64,000 nucleotides of DNA, taken from Scalesia atractyloides. Lineage: Eukaryota; Streptophyta; Magnoliopsida; Asterales; Asteraceae. The stretch is taken from NCBI GenBank assembly GCA_947069175.1, contig CAMTDV010000017.1, positions 36,403,126 to 36,467,125 on the forward strand. The letters run 5' to 3'. Shown here in pieces: positions 56,215-64,000 of the stretch (positions are counted from its first letter, which is position 1; the number at the start of each line of letters is the position of its first letter). A model generated the notes under the pieces. That model saw only the letters and a program-made list of their open reading frames with translations. It was not told the DNA's origin and ran no database searches. Position numbers and translations under genes: made by a program.

Positions 56215-56326
56215 AAACACCTAGAGGTGCAAATAAATTTAATTAAAACAAAAAAAAGCACTATAACATCTATTAGTGAAATCACCAAACTACGATAGCA
56301 ACAACCTAACAGGTTTTTATGGTTAT

Positions 56327-56979
56327 TGTTAGGGCTTCGATTTTATCTTAAGGATCATCTATCCTAAGGTTGGACCTGGATCACGGATCCTTGACGGATA
56401 ATGCAAGGAATCTGAGGATCAAGGATCCTTATTAATGCCAATGTTTCTTAACAATTGTTCCTTGTGTGTTTAGTTTACGTTTGCTGGTATTATGAGCTGA
56501 GTTAACAAGGGGATATCGGAGGAATATGCTAATTGTAACACGTGCAAGGGATGCCATGACCGTTATGGAGGAACGTGTGAAGCTTGCATGAATTTCGGAT
56601 AGTTTGTTAGCAAGATATTTCTAATTTTAAAGGGGTTAACAAGCTCAAGATAGAAACAGACGACATTTTTCAAACTCTCTGATAGCAACTTGGCGAAAAC
56701 ACACACTTGCACTATAGAAAATCATTGTATCGAGCTTGTTAACTTCCGAAGTGGTAATTTCTGTTGCTTAATATAGTTTGTGATCGATAGTTTCTATCAC
56801 TAGAGGTTTTTTATGCCGGAGATCACTAATTGATCAAGGGCTTTTTCCTCGTACAAATCACAGTGTTCTTCATTGTTAGCCTCTCATATTTGTTCACATT
56901 ATCGTTCATAATTCAAGCACTCAACCTCACAAAATCAGATTTAGTTACATTATCCTTATTGTGATTTTTGACCAAAACA
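56327..56979 (+). repeat. 5' LTR of element H
   Basis: TGTTAGGGCTTCG...GACCAAAACA, 653 bp, followed by the primer site. It matches, in inverted orientation, 60,884-61,521. Confidence 0.88.
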
Positions 56980-56980
56980 G

Positions 56981-57000
56981 TTTGGCGCCCACGGTGGGGC
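56981..57000 (+). other. primer-binding site of element H
   Basis: tttggcgcccacggtggggc, the same type as in element F. Confidence 0.75.
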
Positions 57001-57065
57001 TATTGGTGCTTCAATTCTAAAAACCTCGTTCATTTCTTTCATTTTTGTTCATTCCCATCAACTAC

Positions 57066-59130
57066 ATGGCTTCTCAGGGAAAATCTGCTTCAAGTGCTAT
57101 GCTGGCAGTTGCCTCATCTCAGACTAGTGCATCATTGCGTCCTCTTCCCCCTGCACCCATGAGGAGTGCTAAAATCCAGAAGAAAACTACTCCTATTTAC
57201 ACAGGATCAAAAACCTTCATTGTTTCTTCATCTACAACTACTAACAATGACGTTTCTACTTTGATTTTGCAGATGAAGAACTACATGGAGCAGCAGGACA
57301 AAACCAACCAAAGGATCCTCGGGGAGGTTGATGAAATCAAGAAGCATAAGAGATCGGTGGAGGATCACTCTCCACTGATGCCCAGGGCATTGAACTTCAC
57401 TTCTCCAGCATCAACGGTCTAGCATTCTAGAGGATCTGGTGTTCAAATTCATGGATCCTCCAATTATCAACAAGGATCACTGGCGATGACACAGGCTCAA
57501 GGATCCTTTTCTCAAGCTCAGGGATCCTACTTCCAACCTCAAGGATCATCTGTTCTTTAGCGAGGATCATTAGGAATCACGGAGCCTCAAGGATTCTTCT
57601 ACGAACCTGAAGGATCGCAAGAGATGTACCAGTCTAGAGGATTCTCTGCACCACATCAAGGATCTTATCTCAAGTTCAAGGATCCAACTTGTTCCAGGAT
57701 CAAGGATCCTTAGGGAACCAACCATCCAGGAACTTTGAAGTTCATACAGGAGACTTCATTCCTATGCAGACTATTGCCTCATCTGGTCTAACTGTTGCCC
57801 CTGAAGTGTCTACTTTTGGATATACTTCCGGGATTCCAGTCCTAAACCAGTCATGAGGTAACAATTTCAATACATCTTTTGTACTAATTACGGTTCTATG
57901 CAAGATACAAGTATCAATCAGGCTATGGCACGGGAGCTCCAAAAGCTTAAGGATATGATATCCAGCGTCCCAAGAATGGTCAAGCCCATTCCTGAGATCC
58001 CAGATGGAAGCCACAGGGTGTCTCGTTTTGCACCTCCTATCTGCAATGCTGAGATAACAAAATGCTTTGAAACCCCCAACATGAAACTGTACGATGGTAC
58101 AACTGATCCGGAGGAGCATGTAGCACAATACCGGGAAAGAATGGAGATCAACCCCATTCAAGAAAGGTTAAAGGAAACCTGTCTTTGCAAGGGCTTCGGA
58201 TCCACGCTCACTTGATCAGCACTCAAATGGCTACTAAGTCCTCCCCCTTACTCAATTACTTCATTTTCTCGTCTAGTTAATTCGTTCAACAATCAATTTT
58301 CATGTAGTAGAACCTTTGAACGATTAACTAGTGATTTGTATAGGATAACACAGGGCCGTGATGAATCCATAAGAGATTACATCACTAAGTTAAGTAGAGA
58401 ATCCTTAGAAATCCCTAACCTAGATATTGCCACCGTTGTGGAGGCATTTAAAATTGGATTGCTGAAGGATTCCTCATTCTATGATGACCTTCTTATGACA
58501 CCTTGCAGGAATTTAGATGAAGTGAGGAACAGGGCATTGAGGTTCATTCATTTAGAGGATGATAAAAGGATTCAGGAGAGGCTATCGGGATCCTCAAAAC
58601 AGGAAAAGCAAGGATCATTCTTTAAGAATAATCGGTCCAAGTCATAGTCTAAGAATGATAACCACAATGTGCATGCAGTTGAACAAGATGAAGACGATGA
58701 GGACTATCCTCCTATATCCGAATATTGTTTTTCTGTTGATAATCATGAACTAATCCTTGCTATGCAGAATCTAGGTGACAAAGCTAAGTGGCCTCGAAAA
58801 AATGAGAAGGCCACAACCAATAAAGACAAGTCCAAATGGTGTGCTTATCATGAGGACTTTGCTCATCTTAGTGATGAGTGTATAGCATTGAGGAAGGAGA
58901 TTGGCTATCTTCTCAGCAAAGGGTACTTGAAGGAGTTGCTTGAGAGAAAACGATCAAGGACCCAAGATCCTGAAAAGATCCCTGAAAGAGCTCCTACGCC
59001 ACCCGCTGACGCTCAAGTCATTAATTTCAGCTCTGGAGGCTCAGATATATGTGGAACCTTGTTTCGACAGCAAAAAGACATGCCAAAGAAACAAAGATGG
59101 AAAATGGAGAAAGACCAGTTCGAGCTTTAA
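57066..59130 (+). pseudogene. gag, element H
   Basis: ATG at 57,066 (MASQGKSASSAM). After a TAG near 57,421 comes a repetitive stretch of QGS-type codons (caaggatcc words, 57,430-57,720). The gag core restarts at 57,898: ETPNMKLYDGTTDPEEHVAQ, then LYRITQGRDESIRDYITKLS (about 58,330). The knuckle-like CAYHEDFAHLSDECIALRKE is at about 58,840, usual for Tat elements. In-frame stops lie near 58,213 and 58,645. A frameshift near 59,110 leads to protease. Confidence 0.8.
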
Positions 59131-59549
59131 CGCTGACTCAACAGAAAGTGATATCCTTTGATGAGGATGACTGTGTGGATATACAGGATCCTCATCACGA
59201 CGATTTAGTTATTACCTTATTTATTTCTAACCACTTTGTTCGCAGGATCCTTATTGATGGAGGAAGTTCAGTGAACATAATACAGTTGGATGTCCTCAAG
59301 AAGATGAACATTCCTGAATTCGAGATCATCCCAAGATCATCGGTGCTCGTGGGATTCAGTGGAGAAACCAAGAATACATTAGGGGACATCAAACTCCTGA
59401 TTTATATAGAGGGAGTGAATTCTATCAAAAAATTTTGTGTAATAGATTGCTTATCCTGTTGCAATATTATCCTTGGAAAGCCATGGATACATGACATGAA
59501 GGCAGTCCCCTCAACGTACCATCAATGTGTCAAGCTTCCAACTCCATAG
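59131..59549 (+). pseudogene. aspartic protease, element H
   Basis: The frame 59,049-59,549 has the active site RILIDGGSSVNII (about 59,243), with DGGS in place of DTGS, and the end motif CNIILGKPWIHDM. The DGG variant is seen in Tat-lineage proteases. Well preserved over this stretch. Confidence 0.75.
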
Positions 59550-59748
59550 GGAGTGGTCAAGATAGAGAGTGACCAGCAGGAGGCAAAGAATTGTTACACT
59601 TATTCGATGAAACCAGCTTCCAAATCCAGGGAAGCATAGCAATTAAAGTATCCTCCAAGAGACATCATGGAGGCTAGAGAACAAGAGGTCAAGAAGAAAA
59701 CAAGACGTTAAGGATATACTCTTAGTTCCTAAGGATCCTGAATCCAAG

Positions 59749-60883
59749 GTGTATGTAGGATCCGGGATCCAAGATGGCATAGAGCAGGATCTAGTATCCT
59801 TTCGGAAACGAAGAAAGTCTACCTTTTCTTGGAAGCATGAGGACATGACATGTATTTCAAAAGATGTTATTACACATAAACTTGGCATTGACAAATCTTT
59901 CAGGCCAATACATCAAAAAAGGAGAAAATTCGCTCCCGAGAGAAACGCCAACATCCAAGAAGAGGTAGACAAGTTACTAAAGGCAGGTATACTTAGAGAG
60001 GTCAAGTATCCAAGGTGGCTAGCCAATGTGGTTGTTGTTCAAAAGAAAAATGGAAAGTGGAGGGTATGTGTCGATTTTACTGATTTAAACAAGGCATGTC
60101 CCAAGGATCCTTTCCCATTACCCCACATTGACTCCATGGTGGATGCTATGGCGGGTCATGAGTTGTTAACTTTTATGGATGCTTCATCTGGATTTTAGCA
60201 AATTTAGATGGAACCATCTGATCAAGAGGACACAGCATTCATGACATCCACCGGCATATATTGTTATATTTCTATGCCCTTTGGTTTAAGAAATGCAGGT
60301 GCTACATACCAAAGACTGGTGAATATGATGTTCAAGGAGCAGCTTGGACACACAATGGAAGTATACATAGATGATATGGTGGTCAAGTCTAAAAGAGCCG
60401 AGGATCACTTGAAGGATCTCGAAGAAGCATTCAATATCCTTGACCAGTACAACATGAAGTTGAACCCTTCCAAATGCCATTTCGGCGTTAAAGCTGGAAA
60501 GATTTTAGGATATATGGTGACCAAGAGAGGAATCAAAGCAAGTCTGGAGCAGATCAAAACCATAGTCAACATCAAATCTCCTGCCAATGCTAAGGATGTG
60601 CAAAGATTAACAGGAAGAACTGTAAATTTGAATAGACTCATCTCAAAATCCTTAGAAAAATGAAAGGATTTCTATGATATCCTGAGGAAGAATAAGAGGT
60701 TTGAATGGACTGAGAAGCATGAAGCTGCTCTACAAGCCCTCAAGGATTACTTATCCTTCGCGCCAGCTTTTGATGAAACCAGAGAAAGGGGAACCGTTAT
60801 CCTTATACCTAGTTGTCTCAGGTAAAGCGGTAAGCGCGGTCCTAGTTAAGGATCATGAAGGTCAACAACATCTGGTATACTAT
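59749..60883 (+). pseudogene. reverse transcriptase and truncated RNase H, element H
   Basis: RT shows RRKFAPERNANIQEEVDKLL, WRVCVDFTDLNKACPKDPFP, FGLRNAGATYQRLVNMMF and catalytic VYIDDMVVKSK (YIDD at 60,364-60,375). Stops are TAG at about 60,197, TAG at about 60,206 and TGA at 60,661-60,663. RNase H begins (KRFEWTEKHEAALQALKDYL) but, after a frame change, ends at QQHLVYY, exactly where element I's LTR starts. The second RNase H and integrase should lie beyond element I. Confidence 0.82.
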
Positions 60884-61521
60884 TGTTTTGGTCAAAAATA
60901 TGATCAAGGATAATGTAACCAAATCTGATTTATGAGATTAGATGCTTGGTTAAATGAATAAGTGTATGAACAAATATCAAAAGTTAATGACAATGAAGAC
61001 AATGATTTGTACGAGGAAAAAGCCCTTGATCAAGAGTTGATCTCCAGCATAAAAAACCTCGGGTGATGGAAACTACCGATCACCAAGTATCTTGAACCAG
61101 AAAGATTACAACTTTGGATGGTAACAAGCTCGATACAATGATTTCCTAATGTGAAAGTGTGTGTTTCGCCAGTTGAGTCAGAGAATGCGAGAGTGTGTTC
61201 GTATCTTTCTATTATGAGCTTGACCCTTTTTGAATTAGAAATATCTAGCTAACAAACTATCCGAAATCCATGCAAGCTTCACACGTTCCCCCTCAACGGT
61301 CATTGCTTTTTCTGCACGTGCTACATTCAGAATATTTCTCCGATATTTAGTTCACTTTATACCTGCAAACGTAAACTAAATGCACAAGGACCAATTGTTC
61401 AAAACATAAACATTAGTAAGATTCCTTGATCCTTAAACTCCCTGCATTATCTGTTAAGGATCCGTGATCCAGGCCCAGTCTTAGGATGGATGATCCTTAT
61501 CATAAAATTCATGCCCTAACA
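60884..61521 (-). repeat. 3' LTR of element I
   Basis: On minus it starts TGTTAGGGC (61,521) and ends GACCAAAACA (60,884), 638 bp. Its outer side abuts H's RNase H with no primer site, so it is the 3' LTR. Confidence 0.85.
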
Positions 61522-61822
61522 ATTGCCCCCAAAATGTGAGGAATTAGTTGTAACTAGATGAGTCATATTTTGATTGATTCTGGACTATTCGCTGCCTAGA
61601 AACTAGCTGTTATAACCGGACTAGCCGTTGCTCTGGTGACGTGAGTGATAAGACCTTCCCTGCAACAATCATCATTATATATAGGTTAGAGATAGGGATG
61701 AAGATATTCATTTAAATCCAAGATCTCCTTTCTTTAAATCCTCATTCAAAGATCTATCAGGTAATATCTCTCTCCTTTTCTTTCGAATTTCTGTTTCAAT
61801 CCTCTTTTCCTTCTCGTTCATC

Positions 61823-63654
61823 ATGACCAAAACCATGATCCGATCCTCACCACACAAGGATCAAGAGAAAAACAGTCCTCCCAGAAGCCAAAACCTTGTG
61901 AAAAAACCTTTGCAAGAACTTTGCCGATTTACTGATCCTGAGATCGAGCAGATGCACCCCTGTTTTCCAGAGGGTACTACTTTTAGGCCCTTTGACTCTT
62001 CAATGAAAAGCGTCTGCATATCATCCACATGGGTGTGTTTTCCTGCTACCCCCTTTTCAAATAGGTTTTTCTTACCCTTTTTCCAGCCTTTACCCAGAGC
62101 TTTTTCACCTTTACCATCTTGTGCTACATTCAGGGTATGCCTATGCTCTGGAGGGTTCTTTATACCCTTGAGCAGATCACCGCTAGAGAGGGCACAGAGG
62201 TTCGTCTCGCTGAACTCAATCACCTGTACAATCTGGTTAGCCACGGGTCTCATCGATTCCTCTTCAAAGCTAAGCCTCAACAACCCCACCCTATACTCAA
62301 AATTACCAAAAATGATTCCCATTGGAGAAGTCAATTCTTCTTCGTCAGGAGGGATTCCATTCCCAACGGAAATCATCTTCCCAAAAAGTGGAACGTAGAG
62401 GGTAGGATATAGGATTCATAAGATCTCTCCATAGAAAATTTGGTATTTTAATCTAAGGATATCTAATCCTTCATTTTTTGTGCAGTGACCAATCTCAACA
62501 CCTCGAAGGACTTTGCTACCACCGCTGAGAGAGTTGCTGCTTTTTGGGCTTCGGACTCAACTGTTAGAACATTCCATCCCAAGATCAAAGATTTAGAAGA
62601 AACAACATCAGCCTCCTATACCATGTCAAGTAAGTATGCATGTACATATGTATTTAATTATTTAGTATGAAATAAAAATGAATACTTATCTGAGTTCTAT
62701 GTAGGTGCTGCTAAATCTTCATCAAAATCAGCTACCAGGTTCGGCATGGGAGATGTCGAAGGTATCATGTCTCCCCGATCCATCAAGAAAGAGCTAGCCG
62801 TAGGCCCAAGCCAAGTTGGGACCAGGAGCACCACCAGTAAAGCTAAACCTGGAGCCAAAAGGAAGAGGCCAGACGCGCCATCCTGTGACGTCCTCGGGAT
62901 TGAACAGCAAATCCATGACTTCATCTCCGAGGTAAGGATCATGGATCCTTCTTTTTAAAGATATTTTTGAGCGTCATAAATTCTAACAACTTCCTCTTAA
63001 CAGAAACTTGTTGAGATCCAAACCATCCAGAGCAAGCGTCTTGCCGAGGCTGAGGAAACGGTGGCTAACCTTTGTGCCATAGGTGCTACCATGGAGAAGA
63101 AAATCGCCCAGCCGGAGAAGGAGAATGGTCGCTTGGAGAAGCAGATCCTGGTGGGTGAAATCCAGGCTAACAAGGATCGGTTGGAGGTCACAGAAGAGGC
63201 CAACCTATCCGCTGCCATCGTGATTCTAAAGGCCAAACTCAAGATGGAAAAGGAGGCTACGGATCCTTCCTTTGCGAGGGCTGAGTGGGACGTTGCTAGC
63301 TGGAGGCAAAGGCTGAAGGAGCTAGGGGATGAGGATGAGCCAGAGGAGACACTCATGCTGGAGGCTATCCCAAGTGGCACTAATGATCGGTTGGAGGTCA
63401 CAGAAGAGGCCAACCTATCCGCTGCCTTCGTGATTCTAAAGGCCAAACTCAAGATGGAAAAGGAGGCTACGGATCCTTCCTTTGCGGGGGCTGAGTGGGA
63501 CGTTGCTAGCTGGAGGCAAAGGCTGAAGGAGATAGGGGATGAGGATGAGCCGGAGGAGACACTCACGCTGGAGGCTATCCCAAGTGGCACTAATGATCCC
63601 GAGGAGGCAGCGGCTGGTGGTAGCGGTGCGGGTGATGAAGCAGCGAAGGAGTAG
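61823..63654 (+). CDS. spliced antisense ORF of element I (four apparent exons)
   Basis: Plus strand, antisense to element I. Exon 1 is 61,823-62,401. It starts MTKTMIRSSPHK and later, after a frameshift near 62,060, reads CYIQGMPMLWRVLYTLEQI and WRSQFFFVRRDSIPNG, the gypsy-type/putative plant transposon domain. Exons 2 (62,486-62,629), 3 (62,705-62,931) and 4 (63,004-63,654) have GT-AG borders and compatible phases (1, 1, 0). Exon 3 is basic (KPGAKRKRPDAPS). Exon 4 is a Glu/Lys-rich coiled coil ending AAKE and TAG, with a 70-codon duplication. Apart from the exon-1 frameshift it reads open. Function unknown. Confidence 0.65.
63175..63594 (+). repeat. 210-bp in-frame tandem duplication in the antisense ORF
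   Basis: 63,175-63,384 and 63,385-63,594 are nearly identical (changes I/F, R/G, L/I, M/T at protein level). Each unit is 70 codons, starting DRLEVTEEANLSAA. Confidence 0.95.
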
Positions 63655-64000
63655 GCTGCATCAATGGGCAATGATGGAAATTTCTAGACGTGGCCGGAGC
63701 CCATTTTTTATGTCTTTTGGTTGTTGGTGTTTTTATTTGAACAATGATGGTCTTTACTTAAACAATAGTTTTTAGGATTAAGGATCACCGATCCTTTGGA
63801 AAATAGGGGGTAACAAAGGTGGATGGGTCCTTCTGTTTGTGGAGGATGAAGCCCTTGATGCCCCCGCCTTTATTTTCCTGAAATTTATGAACTGTTAGCA
63901 TGGACACCCTTTGCCAACCCAAGTGGACGGGCCATGTTTTGCTGGTAGAAGCTTGGGTAGGCAATTTTAATAACCTTTTAAAAAGGGTTCTTATAAGTAC
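63655..64000. other. interior of element I beyond the antisense ORF
   Basis: No coding evidence. It has ggatc words typical of the H/I family (aaggatcaccgatcctttgg at 63,780). Probably the spacer between I's pol and its antisense ORF. Confidence 0.5.

Larger units (their letters stand above)
56327..60883 (+). mobile_element. Tat-type Ty3/gypsy element H (interrupted at RNase H)
   Basis: 5' LTR, primer site, gag, protease and RT in order, then an abrupt stop inside RNase H where the end of element I begins. GGATCC-type words are very frequent throughout, in coding and non-coding parts. Confidence 0.88.
60884..64000 (-). mobile_element. Tat-type element I, 3' end, inserted in H in opposite orientation
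   Basis: The minus strand from the right edge reads: interior, (antisense ORF on plus), a tract with TTTTGGGGGCAAT (61,522-61,535), and a 3' LTR (61,521-60,884). The LTR belongs to the same family as H's. The rest of I, and the resumption of H, lie past the window. Confidence 0.82.

Noticed and set aside
62997..63671. 224-codon minus-strand ORF rich in Ser and Ala
   Set aside because: It is the reverse of exon 4 of the antisense ORF, and its repeat structure is explained by the 210-bp duplication on the plus strand.

Overview
The window is plant nuclear DNA. The evidence is GT-AG introns, plant-type LTR retrotransposons (Tekay chromovirus, Athila-like, Tat/Retand-like), a Cassandra-type TRIM with 5S-derived LTRs, and exons of a plant MAD1 gene. 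The repeat mix looks like a repeat-rich dicot, possibly a daisy-family (Asteraceae) genome; that guess is from memory and weak. Almost no reading frame is intact. Apart from MAD1, everything identified is transposon-derived.

Layout. (1) 1-17,280: a head-to-tail array of three related Tekay chromovirus copies (A, B, C) that share LTRs: A internal / LTR1 (truncated) / B internal (RT onward) / LTR2 / C internal (complete length) / LTR3. The LTRs and the C leader are full of an 18-bp palindrome, CAAGTTCGCCCGAACTTG. (2) 17,281-23,198: a second, more decayed Tekay-type element D with its 3' LTR. (3) 23,199-36,087: an Athila-like element on the minus strand. It has lost most of pol, carries a 3.5-kb internal tandem duplication, and its 5' LTR is split by a Mutator-type element with a 9-bp target duplication. 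(4) 36,088-37,579: remnant of a short-LTR element on the minus strand. (5) 38,574-55,191: the 3' half of a MAD1 spindle-checkpoint gene on the plus strand, with premature stops. It is broken by a PIF/Harbinger-like MITE and a Cassandra TRIM, and one exon is split by a 12.6-kb Tat-type element F. F is itself split by a 3.1-kb non-coding LTR element G whose LTRs and leader carry the same palindrome as elements A-C. (6) 55,539-56,214: a second MITE of the same type, with another small element nested in it. (7) 56,327-64,000: Tat-type element H, interrupted in its RNase H by the 3' end of a same-family element I in opposite orientation. Element I carries an antisense, apparently four-exon ORF.

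How the parts relate: the window is a nested insertion record. G is younger than F, and F is younger than the MAD1 exon it split (target duplications AACCC and ATCAA/ATCAC). The MULE is younger than the Athila LTR, and I is younger than H. The Athila pol deletion and a small mobile element both predate the 3.5-kb duplication, because both copies carry them. No cellular gene in the window looks functional as it stands. The most unusual signal is the palindrome: it clusters just upstream of the TATA box and again in the transcribed leader of two otherwise dissimilar LTR families.
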